From Paraburkholderia sp. PGU19 (GTDB lineage: Bacteria > Pseudomonadota > Gammaproteobacteria > Burkholderiales > Burkholderiaceae), in the NCBI RefSeq assembly GCF_013426915.1, contig NZ_AP023181.1, forward strand, positions 248,001 through 312,000: a DNA stretch of 64,000 bases, in the 5' to 3' direction. Of the stretch, positions 37,349-46,938 are shown piece after piece (positions within the stretch are counted from its first letter, which is position 1; every line of letters begins with the position of its first letter). Under the pieces are notes generated by a model, which was not told the DNA's origin, searched no databases, and was given only the letters and a program-made list of their open reading frames with translations. The position numbers and the translations under genes are program-made.

Positions 37349-38074
37349 ATGATCTCAATCAACAATGTTTCGAAGTGGTATGGACATTTCCAGGTGCTGA
37401 GCGGCTGCACAACGGAAGTCAAAAAGGGGGAAGTAGTGGTGGTGTGCGGCCCGTCGGGTTCGGGCAAGTCGACCCTCATCAAGACGGTCAACGGCCTTGA
37501 GCCGTTCCAGAAGGGCGAAATCACGATTGACGGCCAGTCAGTGGGCAACAAGAAGACCAACCTGTCGAAGCTGCGCGCGAAAGTCGGCATGGTGTTCCAG
37601 CACTTCGAACTGTTCCCGCATCTGTCGATCACGGAAAATCTGACGCTCGCGCAGATCAAGGTGCTCGGCCGTTCTAAGGACGAAGCCGCTGCGAAGGCGC
37701 TGAAGCTGCTGGATCGCGTCGGCTTGCGTGCGCACGCGAGCAAGTTTCCAGGACAATTGTCAGGCGGTCAGCAGCAGCGTGTAGCGATTGCGCGTGCGCT
37801 GTCGATGGACCCGATCGCGATGCTGTTCGATGAACCGACGTCGGCGCTCGATCCGGAGATGATCAACGAAGTGCTCGACGTGATGGTGGAACTCGCGCAG
37901 GAAGGGATGACGATGATGTGCGTCACGCACGAGATGGGCTTTGCGAAGAAGGTCGCACACCGCGTGATCTTTATGGACCGCGGCCTGATCGTCGAAGACG
38001 ACCGTAAGGAAGATTTTTTCGCGAACCCGAAGTCGGATCGCGCAAAGGATTTTCTCGCGAAGATACTGCACTAA
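37349..38074 (+). CDS. Polar amino acid ABC transporter ATPase
   Basis: 241 residues from the ATG at 37349, matching the family start [18 protein letters not shown]; an in-frame ATG at 37337 is possible. Walker A is [18 protein letters not shown], the signature [15 protein letters not shown], Walker [15 protein letters not shown], and the H-loop [15 protein letters not shown]. It energises uptake by the two permeases upstream, from which it is separated by about 140 bp. This makes the transporter a complete four-gene set apart from the permease 1 frameshift. Confidence 0.93.
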   Translation: MISINNVSKWYGHFQVLSGCTTEVKKGEVVVVCGPSGSGKSTLIKTVNGLEPFQKGEITIDGQSVGNKKTNLSKLRAKVGMVFQHFELFPHLSITENLTLAQIKVLGRSKDEAAAKALKLLDRVGLRAHASKFPGQLSGGQQQRVAIARALSMDPIAMLFDEPTSALDPEMINEVLDVMVELAQEGMTMMCVTHEMGFAKKVAHRVIFMDRGLIVEDDRKEDFFANPKSDRAKDFLAKILH

Positions 38075-38901
38075 CGCCTTCGTCACTCAGAACGGGGCGC
38101 CGGGGCAGGCCCGGTCAAAATCAATGGAATCGCGAAATCAGATATCGCGGTAGGAACGAATTGTGTGGGCGCTCGCCTGGCTCTGTGGCATCAGGCGCCG
38201 TGTAAAGAAGAGCTCGGGCAACAGGTTGCTGAGACGTCGGCCTTCGCTCGCTCCACAAACGATCGGGATGTCGATTCCAAGTAACTACCCCGGCAACTTG
38301 AGGCATTTTCCCTCATATGGAATGCCTGCCGTGCGGCGTTACCTGTTGTGGAAATGAGCACCGGCTTAGGGGCGGGTTCGCCCGCTCCCGCAACAAGGAA
38401 GCGGCCGCTCGCGACGGCTGCAGTTGGCTAAACGCGAACGGCTGGTTTTGCCGACCAGCGGGCACGCCGGGTGGCGCCGGGTAGGGCAGGTACGGCGAGT
38501 CGGACCGGGTCGTTTGACATAAACACCGCTGGCGCAACCGCAATCATGGAAGGTCAAAGCAGGGCGCGCGAGCGGGCTGGGATGTTGCAAAGGCAGGCGT
38601 ACCAAGTCATGCCGACGATTCAGAATGACTCCGGCGGGCGGAATGGATGCGGTCAAAACGCCGGGAATCCCGAGCGTTGTTGGTTAATAGCCGCGCCAGG
38701 CTAATACATATATGGCAACGTTCGGCCGACTCCTGCATGGCTGATTGCATCTCTGTTCAGCATCGAGTGTCGCTCGTTGGGTGGGGACATGAAACGGGGC
38801 GATTATTCGCGCGCGCCGGCCCAAGCCACCTCGATGCGCTTTATGCGTCATGGCACGAGGGGGCCCTGGCACTACCAGTGTCGGCCTCAACCCCTAATAA
38901 T
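38075..38901. other. Long intergenic region between converging operons
   Basis: About 830 bp between the ABC ATPase (plus) and amiR (minus). No reading frame has a recognisable product. A short GC hairpin (GGGCG..CGCCC around 38371-38385) is the only structure I saw; terminators of both operons should lie here. Confidence 0.35.
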
Positions 38902-39522
38902 TCAGAGCTTTGGAGCCTTCCCTAAACCCAGTTTTTCCATTGCCTCATGAGCGTCAATCACCATCGTAGCGATTTCCCCTACCGTGACCCGGAGGCTTGT
39001 CGCGCGTGAGCGCATGTGCTCGTAGGCTTCATTCTCACTGAGCCGATGGGCATCCATCAGAATCCGTATCGCCTTCTCGATATGGCGTCGCGCCTTGATT
39101 GCTTCCTCGAGCTTGCCAATTTTGTGGTGAAGTCGCTGTTGATAGCCGGAGGAGGCGCGTGCCAGCACCAGCGTGCTCAGTATCCCGCTAGAGCGATATG
39201 GTTTCGTGATCACGCCATGCGCCTGGGTATCAACGAGCAGTCGTAAAGCCGTCGGATTTTCGTAATCGGACAAAGCAATGAGCGTCGCTTCGGTGTCTAC
39301 TGAACTCCAGTTGCCCGCGCTGCGAAGCTCAGGGCCCACGAGGAAGAAAATCACGTCAGCGTCAACCGGCAATTGCGCTGGAAATGGCCAGACGGTTCGT
39401 ACGGGGCAGCCAATCCGGCGCAACTGCTCTTCCAGGACGCCACGATCCTCCCCTGGCGGATGGATCACGACGACGCGCAGCGTGCGCAGGTCGTCAAATA
39501 GACGCCGCACACTGGTATTCAT
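38902..39522 (-). CDS. amiR: AmiR-like ANTAR-domain RNA-binding antiterminator
   Basis: 206 residues. The first 130 residues are a pseudo-receiver domain without an obvious phosphorylation site (RVVVIHPPGEDRGVLEEQLR, VDADVIFFLVGPELRSAG). A coiled coil follows (YQQRLHHKIGKLEEAIKARR), then the ANTAR helix bundle HIEKAIRILMDAHRLSENEA to RATSLRVTVGEIATMVIDAH. The same layout is known from Pseudomonas AmiR, which binds nascent leader RNA and prevents termination when released by AmiC. Its ATG overlaps the amiC stop (ATGA). It is the last gene of the amide operon; the candidate target is the leader at 47853-47992. Confidence 0.92.
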   Translation of the reverse strand: MNTSVRRLFDDLRTLRVVVIHPPGEDRGVLEEQLRRIGCPVRTVWPFPAQLPVDADVIFFLVGPELRSAGNWSSVDTEATLIALSDYENPTALRLLVDTQAHGVITKPYRSSGILSTLVLARASSGYQQRLHHKIGKLEEAIKARRHIEKAIRILMDAHRLSENEAYEHMRSRATSLRVTVGEIATMVIDAHEAMEKLGLGKAPKL

Positions 39523-40757
39523 GCTGGTTCTCCGTCGAGCCAGAACTCCGTGAAGCCGTACGAGGTCAGATAGGGGTCCGGTTTGACCGGGCTACTGCCT
39601 TCCCATACGACGTCGAACGCGCCATCCGGTCGACAGACGGCAATGCGCGGCGTCAGGATGGCGTGATTATTCTCCGGATCGATCCTGAGCGGTCCCTCGG
39701 GTGAATCGAACTCGACTTCGCGGACCGCCTCCACCAGTTTGGCGGTATCAAGACTTCCGGTGCGCGCAAGGGCGAGAGCGAACAGGTGCACCTGGTTGTA
39801 CGCCATCTCGGACCACATACTGGCCGGTTGCTCTCCGAAGCGCGCCTGCCATGATTTCAGGAAGTGACTATTGCGCTCGTTGCCCAGCGTATTGAAGTAG
39901 CTGGCTGAAACGATATGGCCACCACACAACTCCGCGCCAATCATTCGCGTTTCGCCCTCGGTCATAGTCAGACTTGCAATCGGGATGCGGGCGGGATCGA
40001 TACCGTGTTCTCGGTAGAGCTTGTAGAAGACACGCGCTCCCCGACCGATCAGGGTCGAGAAAACCACGTCCGGTTCGACGGCTTTGATTTCCCGCACGAC
40101 ATCCTCCAGTGCGGAGGGATCGGCGTCGCTGGGCAGATACACTTCTTCCACAATTTCTCCGCCGTGTTCCTCGACCATGTCACGCATGATCCGGTTCGAT
40201 TCCCGAGGATAAATATAGTCGGCGCCGATGAGAAAAAAGCGCTTGCCCCGGTTGTGAAGCAGGTACGCAGCCAGTTGCATGCTGTTCTGGTTCGGTACTG
40301 CGCCCGTATAGATGACGTTCGGCGAATATTCGAATCCTTCGTAGATTGAGCAGTACCACAGCAGCGCATTCTTACGCTCGATCACCGGCAGCACCGCCTT
40401 TCGACTCGACGACGTCGAACATCCAAAAATCACAGTTACGTCATCTTCCTGCAACATGCGCGTGGCGAGTCTGCGATATTCTTCGGGGTCGCTTTTCGGG
40501 TCGTATGCGACCGGATCGAGCAACCGCCCATCGACGCCGCGAGCAGCGTTGATTTCTTCTATTGCGAGGACAGTACCAAAGAAATGCTCAGATTCGGTTG
40601 CTGAGGTCACACCCGTTCGCGAGTAGAGGACGCCGATTCGCCAGCCATCATTGTGCTGGCTGTCCTGTGCTTCGGTCGTGTCTGCCCGGTGTTTGCTGTT
40701 AGCCGCCAGTTCTGCGGCACGCACTGCCGAATCGTCGTGTGAACTCCCGATGGTCAT
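39519..40757 (-). CDS. amiC: AmiC-like amide-sensing negative regulator (cytoplasmic type I binding-protein fold)
   Basis: 412 residues from the ATG at 40757 (cacggagc upstream). The body has the two-lobed fold of urea/amide-binding proteins: IGVLYSRTGVTSATESEHFF, GCSTSSSRKAVLPVIERKNA, YCSIYEGFEYSPNVIYTGAV and FLIGADYIYPRESNRIMRDM. There is no signal peptide; the first 50 residues are polar, so the protein stays in the cytoplasm, as AmiC does. In Pseudomonas the amide-free form sequesters AmiR. The gene follows the amidase gene after about 160 bp containing a small inverted repeat (CGCCCGG / CCGGGCG). Confidence 0.9.
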   Translation of the reverse strand: MTIGSSHDDSAVRAAELAANSKHRADTTEAQDSQHNDGWRIGVLYSRTGVTSATESEHFFGTVLAIEEINAARGVDGRLLDPVAYDPKSDPEEYRRLATRMLQEDDVTVIFGCSTSSSRKAVLPVIERKNALLWYCSIYEGFEYSPNVIYTGAVPNQNSMQLAAYLLHNRGKRFFLIGADYIYPRESNRIMRDMVEEHGGEIVEEVYLPSDADPSALEDVVREIKAVEPDVVFSTLIGRGARVFYKLYREHGIDPARIPIASLTMTEGETRMIGAELCGGHIVSASYFNTLGNERNSHFLKSWQARFGEQPASMWSEMAYNQVHLFALALARTGSLDTAKLVEAVREVEFDSPEGPLRIDPENNHAILTPRIAVCRPDGAFDVVWEGSSPVKPDPYLTSYGFTEFWLDGEPA

Positions 40758-40920
40758 GGTATTGCTCCGTGCATAATTTGAAGATCCCCGCTCATGTGCC
40801 ACGTCATGCCGGCCCCGCACAGGTTACGCCTCTTCCGCCCGGTGTTGACTAACGCCGGGCGTTCTGGCCGTCGCGTATCGATCACTGATGGGTCTCGCTG
40901 TCGCAGCGCCTCGCGCGTCC

Positions 40921-42219
40921 CTACTTTGAAGGATGATCATCCGTGAACACAGCGATCGCCTGCTCAACGAACGCGGCGGCGTCGAGGCATCGTGCGTCCT
41001 CCCACGGACGGCCGATAACCTGCACACCGACGGGACCGCCGCGTGTGCCCCACAGCCCGGGAACGTTCACGCACGGACATCCAAGCAAGGTCCAGTTGCG
41101 ATTGAATGCTGGATCGCCGGTTGAACCCAGCCCGTCTGGCGCTTCATCGGGCGCGCTCGGCGTCAGCAACGCGGAGACGCCGTCGAAAAGCTCGGACAGC
41201 TTGCCCTTCGCCTCTTCCATCAGCAAACACGCGTTGGCGTAAGTTACCGTGTCAATATCGGCTGCCCGGTTGAGAAACCCGGCAAGCTTGGGCGAAAGAT
41301 CGGCCCGGTGATGATCGTACTCGTATCCCAGCGCCCGCCAGGCCTCGTAACTCTGAATCATGTCGTGCGCTTTGATCATGTCCGCCATCCACGAACTGAA
41401 GCGAATCCGCCGCACCCGGCCGCCAGCGCGTTCAATCGCCCGCACGGCGGTGTCAAGCACGGCACTCGCGTTTTCCGACGGGGCGGTCCACGGATAGTTC
41501 TCAGGGACGCCGAACACCGGAATGGCTGTCGAGGCGTTCACCGCGAGCTGGCGACCTGACAGAACCTGGGCCAGGTACGCCACGTCAGTCACGCCGGCAG
41601 CAAACAGGCCGACGGTATCAAAGGACCACGAAAAGCATTTCATGCCAACGGTGGGCAACATGCCGAGAGTCGGCTTGTAACCGGCAATCCCGCAAAACGA
41701 TGCCGGACGGATCGTCGAGCCGCCGGTTTGGGTACCAATCGCGTACGGAGCCATGCCGGCCGCCACCGCGGCGGCCGAACCTGAAGAGGATCCACCGGCC
41801 GTTCGGCTCATGTCACAAGGGTTACGCGTCACGGTCGGCGCCATGTAGGCGAACTCGCTGGTCACCGTCTTGCCGATGACGACACCGCCGTTTCGGCGCA
41901 ACTGCGTAACGATCGCGGCATCGGATCTGGGCTGGTAACCCTCGTAGATAGGTGAGCCATAGCAGGTCACCAAATCGACTGAGTCGAAAATATCCTTCAC
42001 CGCTATTGGTAAACCTGCGAGCGGCCCCTTAGCCGCTGTTGCTTCAGCGATCGCGGCCTCCTGTCGGGTGATCGCAGTCATGGCTCGAACTTGTGGATCG
42101 ATTTCCTCGATCCGCGCAAGGGCGTCCAGAATGATGCTGTTGCGTTCCGTCGGATCGTTACCGATTCGCTTGAGAAGATTCAATCCCGAGACGGGACGAT
42201 AGATGGAATTTGCATTCAT
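40921..42219 (-). CDS. Amidase-signature-family amidohydrolase
   Basis: 432 residues from the ATG at 42219; no good ribosome site is visible, and translation may be coupled to the ATPase gene ending 26 bp upstream. The Ser-cisSer-Lys triad is complete: Lys in GLPIAVKDIFDS, cis-Ser in TAGGSSSGSAAAVAAGMAP, and nucleophile Ser in GTQTGGSTIRPASFCGIAGY. The end, NVPGLWGTRGGPVGVQVIGR, is characteristic. It hydrolyses an amide in the cytoplasm; the exact substrate is unknown. It probably works with the operon's CN hydrolase, for example nitrile or diamide to acid in two steps (inference). Confidence 0.9.
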   Translation of the reverse strand: MNANSIYRPVSGLNLLKRIGNDPTERNSIILDALARIEEIDPQVRAMTAITRQEAAIAEATAAKGPLAGLPIAVKDIFDSVDLVTCYGSPIYEGYQPRSDAAIVTQLRRNGGVVIGKTVTSEFAYMAPTVTRNPCDMSRTAGGSSSGSAAAVAAGMAPYAIGTQTGGSTIRPASFCGIAGYKPTLGMLPTVGMKCFSWSFDTVGLFAAGVTDVAYLAQVLSGRQLAVNASTAIPVFGVPENYPWTAPSENASAVLDTAVRAIERAGGRVRRIRFSSWMADMIKAHDMIQSYEAWRALGYEYDHHRADLSPKLAGFLNRAADIDTVTYANACLLMEEAKGKLSELFDGVSALLTPSAPDEAPDGLGSTGDPAFNRNWTLLGCPCVNVPGLWGTRGGPVGVQVIGRPWEDARCLDAAAFVEQAIAVFTDDHPSK

Positions 42220-42244
42220 CAGATTGTGGTCATTGTGGTGTGCT

Positions 42245-42952
42245 TTATACGCGCAGGTGTTCAAAAATCGAACCTGCGGCCCTTTCATCCTTGGCATTTC
42301 CGTGATCGACAATCTCGCCCTGCTTCAGCACCGAATAGCGGTCGACGACCTTCAGCGCGAACGCAACGTTCTGCTCGACAAGCAGGATCGTCGTACCGTG
42401 GCGGCTACGTTCCCATAGCAAAGCTTCCGCCAGGCGATCAATCACCGACGGTTGCAAGCCTTCGGTTATCTCATCAAGCAGGATGATCGAAGGACGCATC
42501 ATCAGCGCACGGGCGACCAGCAGCATCTTCTGTTCACCGCCGGACAGCGTGCCGGCGTACTGTTTAAGACGGCTCTTGAATACCGGAAAGATCGGCTCGA
42601 TTTCGGCGAAGCGCTCATCAAAAACCGATACCTTCTGGAGGCCGAGGCGCAGATTGTCACGAATCGTCAGATCCTGAAACAACGCATGTTCCTGCGGCGC
42701 ATAGGCAATCCCTGACCGCGCGATCCGGTGCGGTGGCAGCCTGGTGATGTCCAGTCCATTCAGACGGACCGAGCCGGCTTTCTTTGGCAGGTAGCCCATG
42801 ATCGTCTTGAGCAATGTGGTCTTTCCCATCCCGTTCTTACCGAGCAGGGCGACAGCTTCGCCGCTCGATACAGTCATCGACAGCTTTCGAAGCACGACCG
42901 AGGCCTTGTATCCGCTCGTGACGTTCTGCAGGTCCAAAGCGATCTGGCTCAT
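42245..42952 (-). CDS. livF: LIV-type ABC transporter ATPase (LivF-like)
   Basis: 235 residues. Walker A LLGKNGMGKTTLLKTIMGYL, the LivF-specific AYAPQEHALFQDLTIRDNLR, signature LSGGEQKMLLVARALMMRP, Walker B IILLDEITEGLQPSVID, and H-loop LLVEQN. It starts four bases inside the end of the LivM-LivG gene (ATGA overlap), so the two ATPase domains are made in fixed ratio. It couples ATP hydrolysis to uptake of the amide-type solute. Confidence 0.93.
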   Translation of the reverse strand: MSQIALDLQNVTSGYKASVVLRKLSMTVSSGEAVALLGKNGMGKTTLLKTIMGYLPKKAGSVRLNGLDITRLPPHRIARSGIAYAPQEHALFQDLTIRDNLRLGLQKVSVFDERFAEIEPIFPVFKSRLKQYAGTLSGGEQKMLLVARALMMRPSIILLDEITEGLQPSVIDRLAEALLWERSRHGTTILLVEQNVAFALKVVDRYSVLKQGEIVDHGNAKDERAAGSIFEHLRV

Positions 42953-44811
42953 GATGCCTCCCCGTGTTTGGCGGTACCGTCACCTACGACAGGTTGGGCG
43001 GTGCCAGCATAGATCGTCTTGACGAGCTCTGAATCGACCACGTCATCGAAGCTGCCTTGCATCACAATTTTTCCCTGATGAAGGACCACGATGCGTGTGG
43101 CAATTTCGGCCACGAAATCGAGATCGTGTTCCACGAGCAGGCAGCAAAGCTGATATTCGTGTGCCAGTGCGGCGAGTACATGACCAATCTGCGTACGCTC
43201 AGTCTTGGTCAACCCCGCTGTCGGCTCGTCGAGCAGCACGATGCGCGGTTCCAGGGCAAGTACCATAGCAAGTTCGAGTGCCTGCTGTTCCCCGTGAGAC
43301 AGATCCTTCGCCACTGCGCCCAACTTCTCGTCAAGGCCGGTAGTGCGAATTACCGCCAACGCGTATGGCGGCAAGGCGAGCGTGTGTGAACGCTGGAAAA
43401 GTGAAGGCCGTTCGATAATCGTGCCTGCAATTCTCAGGCATTCCGCGACTGTGAGAGTGTCGAAGATGTTCGCATTCTGGAACTTTCTGCCCAGCCCAAA
43501 GTGTGCGCACCGGTCCGGCGGGAATTCTCCGATATCATTGCCGCACAGCACGACTGTTCCAGCAGACCGTTCGGCGCCATCGCTCATGCAGCGCATCAAC
43601 GTCGTCTTGCCTGCTCCGTTCGGACCGATCAGGCCGACCAGTTCACCGGCGTTGGCATGCAGATCGATACCCTGCAGTACCTTGAGGCTGCCGAATTGTT
43701 TCGCAACGTCGTGCATCTGCAATGCAGGTTCGGAGCGCGTCTGCCGATGATCAGCTCGAATCGCACGTTCGGCCAGTTCAACTTCAATCCTGTCGCCGGC
43801 CAGGCGGCGGAGGGGGTTGAGCAGCAACGGCACCAACCCTTGCGGCAGCAGGACGATCACCGCCACAAAAGCAGCACCGAGAATCAGTTGCCACGCGAAC
43901 GGCATGCTGCCACTGAGATAGGCTGTCACGACGTTGATCAGGAGCGCACCGATCACCGGTCCCCAGAGAGTTCCGCGGCCACCGAGAGCGACCCAGATGA
44001 TCAACTGGGTACCAAGGACAAAACCGGTCAGTTCCGGCGCAACCACGCCGCTAAATGATCCATAGCCAAACCCGGCGATACCGGCTACAACGGCGGCCAC
44101 AACCAGCAAGACGATCTTCACGAGTGAAGTGTTGATGCCAAGGTACGAGCAACGCGATTCATTGTCTCGAATGGCCACCAGCACGCGGCCACCATCGCTG
44201 CGTACGAAGAACCACGCAAGCGTCGCGATGAGGAGCAATCCAGTGCCGGCGATCCAATACCACGCCTGAAGCGACATATCGAATGTTTCGTAGCCAGTCA
44301 GGCCCGAACTGGAGCCAGTCCACTCACCGCCAGACAGAAGCAACTGGCTGAGCACGATTGGTAGCACGAGCGACATCACAGTGGCAAAGAATGGCGAGGC
44401 GCCACGATAAAATGATAGCCAGCCGAGCAACGCTGCGACCGCGGCGGCGACGAGGATGGCGGCGCCCAGTGCCAACGCAACGTAGCCGGGCGAGAAGCCG
44501 CCATGTGTGAACACGAGGCCCGCGGCATAGGCACCAATGCCGAAGAAGGCTGATTGCCCGAACGTCAGGTAACCCGTGTAGCCCCACAGGATGTCGACGC
44601 TCACCGCGACGATCGAGAAGAAGAACGCCTGGATCAGGACGTTCAGCAGATATGTGCCGAACAGAAACGGACCGACGGCCAGCAGCAGTACGGCCAATGC
44701 GCCGACCAGCAATATTGCGCGCGAATGTGTCTTTCGCCGACCGGGCAACTGATCCCCGCGATGCGAGGAATCGACGCCGACATGGGGCGGCGACATATTG
44801 ACTTTAGCCAT
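42949..44811 (-). CDS. LivM-LivG fusion: ABC permease joined to ATPase
   Basis: 620 residues from the ATG at 44811 (gaagggg upstream). Residues 1 to about 330 are a LivM-type permease with eight or so helices (GYTGYLTFGQSAFFGIGAYA, GFGYGSFSGVVAPELTGFVL, GGRGTLWGPVIGALLINVVT). A linker (RAIRADHRQTRSEPAL) leads to a LivG ATPase: Walker A LIGPNGAGKTTLMRCMSDG, FGLGRKFQNANIFDTLTVAE, signature LSHGEQQALELAMVLALEP, and Walker B IVLLDEPTAGLTKTE. The fusion is seen in some urea/amide transporters. It overlaps livH by 8 bp. Confidence 0.92.
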   Translation of the reverse strand: MAKVNMSPPHVGVDSSHRGDQLPGRRKTHSRAILLVGALAVLLLAVGPFLFGTYLLNVLIQAFFFSIVAVSVDILWGYTGYLTFGQSAFFGIGAYAAGLVFTHGGFSPGYVALALGAAILVAAAVAALLGWLSFYRGASPFFATVMSLVLPIVLSQLLLSGGEWTGSSSGLTGYETFDMSLQAWYWIAGTGLLLIATLAWFFVRSDGGRVLVAIRDNESRCSYLGINTSLVKIVLLVVAAVVAGIAGFGYGSFSGVVAPELTGFVLGTQLIIWVALGGRGTLWGPVIGALLINVVTAYLSGSMPFAWQLILGAAFVAVIVLLPQGLVPLLLNPLRRLAGDRIEVELAERAIRADHRQTRSEPALQMHDVAKQFGSLKVLQGIDLHANAGELVGLIGPNGAGKTTLMRCMSDGAERSAGTVVLCGNDIGEFPPDRCAHFGLGRKFQNANIFDTLTVAECLRIAGTIIERPSLFQRSHTLALPPYALAVIRTTGLDEKLGAVAKDLSHGEQQALELAMVLALEPRIVLLDEPTAGLTKTERTQIGHVLAALAHEYQLCCLLVEHDLDFVAEIATRIVVLHQGKIVMQGSFDDVVDSELVKTIYAGTAQPVVGDGTAKHGEAS

Positions 44812-45637
44812 GAGAAAACCCCTTCGGACGAACGCGCAGCGTAAGAGCGGCAAGCACTGCGATCGTCAAGCCACCGAGGACCGGACTGACAAAAGTGCTG
44901 ACCAGAACCTGGCATGCCCCGAACACCAGACACGTAACCAGAAGGCTGACCATCGAGTAGCCGGAAACCATGACCAGCATGAAGGCATTGACTAGCCACG
45001 GTAGACCCATGTTGGGATCGACGCTTGACAAGGGTGTAATCAGCGTGCCCGCAAGGGAACCAAGCGCTGCGCCCAGACTGAACGTGATGAAACGGATGCG
45101 CCCGGAATGAATGCCGAGACCCCGTGCGAGGTCCTCATTCATGATTACCGCACGTGTCTTGACGCCAAAGCGTGTGCCGGACAACAGCGCGGTGAGGACT
45201 GCGCACATTCCTAGCGCGATCGGAATAAGCAGCAGGCGATACGCGGAATAGTCCGTGCCGGCTATGGAGAATGCTCCCTTTAAAGGCGTTTCAACGAACT
45301 GGACCTCCCGGCCGAACATCATCACAATAACCTGCCCGATGACGATTCCCAGACCCCAGGTGGCAAGGATCGCATCAAGCGGGCGCTTATAAAGCGGGCG
45401 CACGATCATCTGCTCGACGAGCATGCCAACAGCGACGCCGACAGCAATTGCGAGCGGCACGCCAAACCATGGATTGAGCTTCAGTTGCGTGACCACATAG
45501 CTCGCGTACGCGCCCATCGTCAGCAGGCCGCCATGAGCAAAGTTGACGATTTTCATCACGCCGAAAATCATCATCAAACCAGCGGTCACGATGAACAATA
45601 CCGCCGCAGTCGTAAAAATATCTAGTCCTAGAACCAT
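44804..45637 (-). CDS. livH: LIV-type ABC transporter permease (LivH-like)
   Basis: 277 residues from the ATG at 45637 (ggagacgg upstream; an in-frame earlier start lacks a site). Helices include FTTAAVLFIVTAGLMMIFGV and the signature KIVNFAHGGLLTMGAYASYV. The cytoplasmic loop is AVIMNEDLARGLGIHSGRIR. It forms the channel with the LivM half of the next gene, and belongs to the urea/amide-like branch by its neighbours. Confidence 0.92.
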   Translation of the reverse strand: MVLGLDIFTTAAVLFIVTAGLMMIFGVMKIVNFAHGGLLTMGAYASYVVTQLKLNPWFGVPLAIAVGVAVGMLVEQMIVRPLYKRPLDAILATWGLGIVIGQVIVMMFGREVQFVETPLKGAFSIAGTDYSAYRLLLIPIALGMCAVLTALLSGTRFGVKTRAVIMNEDLARGLGIHSGRIRFITFSLGAALGSLAGTLITPLSSVDPNMGLPWLVNAFMLVMVSGYSMVSLLVTCLVFGACQVLVSTFVSPVLGGLTIAVLAALTLRVRPKGFSHG

Positions 45638-45713
45638 TTCCGTCTCCAGTCGCATCCGCCAGCGAGATGTACCACGCACATACAGCAGGCGGATGCCAAA
45701 TACTTGATCTCGA

Positions 45714-46877
45714 TTACTTGATGTTTGGGCACTGCGCCCCGGGATCGACGTCAGAAAAGGTTTGCAGGATCTTCACGGAGCCATCGGCCTGAATCTGCCC
45801 GAGGCGCATCGCCAGAGGCGTATGCCGGCTCTTGTCCATCGTTACCGCGCCGCGTGGACCTTCGAACGACACCTGGTCAAGTGCCTTGACCACCTTGCCC
45901 GGATCTGTCGAGCCTGCCTTCTCGACCGCCGCCTTATACAGGAAGAAGGCTTCGTATTGCGGCTCCGACAGCTCGTTGGGCGTCTTCACGTCCTTTCCGA
46001 ATCGTTTATCCATGGCCGTAAGAAATTTTTTGTTCGCGGACGTATCAATGCTCGTCAGATAGGACCCTGACATGTACGTGCCTGTGGCAACGTCGCCCAT
46101 GCTCTTCGCGGTGCCTTCGTCAATGGCGAGATTTCCGTACGGCAGCGTCATACCTGAACCCTTCAGTTGCTTGGCCAGCGCCACATTGGGCGCACCACCA
46201 GCTGTGGCGCTGATCAGCGCATCGGGATGAACGGCACGGATCTTCGAAAGAATAGGCGTCCAGTCGGTGCCGTCGATCGGCAGGTACTCTTCGCCGACAA
46301 CCTTGCCGCCATGTTGTTCTATATATTTCTTCGTGAACTCAAGCATGCCCCGTCCGAACGCGTAGTCGTTGCCGACCAGGTAGAAAGTCTTCGCTCCCTT
46401 GCTTTTGTTGAAATAGTCGACTACCGGTGCAACCTGTTGCTCCGGCACCCAGCCGTTGACATACATCCACGGACTGCACGACCGGCCTTCATAGAACGAC
46501 GTGTAGATAAAAGGCTTCTTGCCCCGCGCCACGATGGGTAGAGCTGCGTTGCGAGCGGCACTGGTTTCCATCGAGATGATCGCATCAACGTTCTTCTGGA
46601 ACACCAGCGTGTCGTAGGCCTTCTGCGCGCCGACAGCACCAGACTCGTCGTCCACGATCTCGAGCTGGACTTTGCGTCCCAGAATGCCGCCGGCGGCGTT
46701 GATCTCGTCGACCGCAAGATGCGATGACTGCACGACGGCAGGCGCGACCACGCTGTTGGCGCCGGACAAGCCAACCGCAACGCCGATCTTGATGGGCTCT
46801 GCGGCATATGTGGCTGCAGTAAGCGAGGCTACCGCTGCAACGGCGCCGACAAGGACTCGCTGTTTGAACGGATTCAT
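45714..46877 (-). CDS. LIV-type periplasmic substrate-binding protein of the amide transporter
   Basis: 387 residues from the ATG at 46877, with an excellent ribosome site (aaggagac). The signal peptide is NPFKQRVLVGAVAAVASLTA ending AATYAAE. The mature start PIKIGVAVGLSGANSVVAPA and the segment FIYTSFYEGRSCSPWMYVNG resemble urea- and amide-binding members of the type I fold, and share features with the cytoplasmic AmiC of the same operon. It captures the substrate for the LivHMGF transporter. A cytoplasmic sensor and a periplasmic receptor of the same fold in one operon suggest a common ligand class. Confidence 0.9.
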   Translation of the reverse strand: MNPFKQRVLVGAVAAVASLTAATYAAEPIKIGVAVGLSGANSVVAPAVVQSSHLAVDEINAAGGILGRKVQLEIVDDESGAVGAQKAYDTLVFQKNVDAIISMETSAARNAALPIVARGKKPFIYTSFYEGRSCSPWMYVNGWVPEQQVAPVVDYFNKSKGAKTFYLVGNDYAFGRGMLEFTKKYIEQHGGKVVGEEYLPIDGTDWTPILSKIRAVHPDALISATAGGAPNVALAKQLKGSGMTLPYGNLAIDEGTAKSMGDVATGTYMSGSYLTSIDTSANKKFLTAMDKRFGKDVKTPNELSEPQYEAFFLYKAAVEKAGSTDPGKVVKALDQVSFEGPRGAVTMDKSRHTPLAMRLGQIQADGSVKILQTFSDVDPGAQCPNIK

Positions 46878-46938
46878 GGTGTCTCCTTCACGTAAGGTCG
46901 GTTTGGTTTTCAGGATCATGCGGACGTCGCCGGATTGC

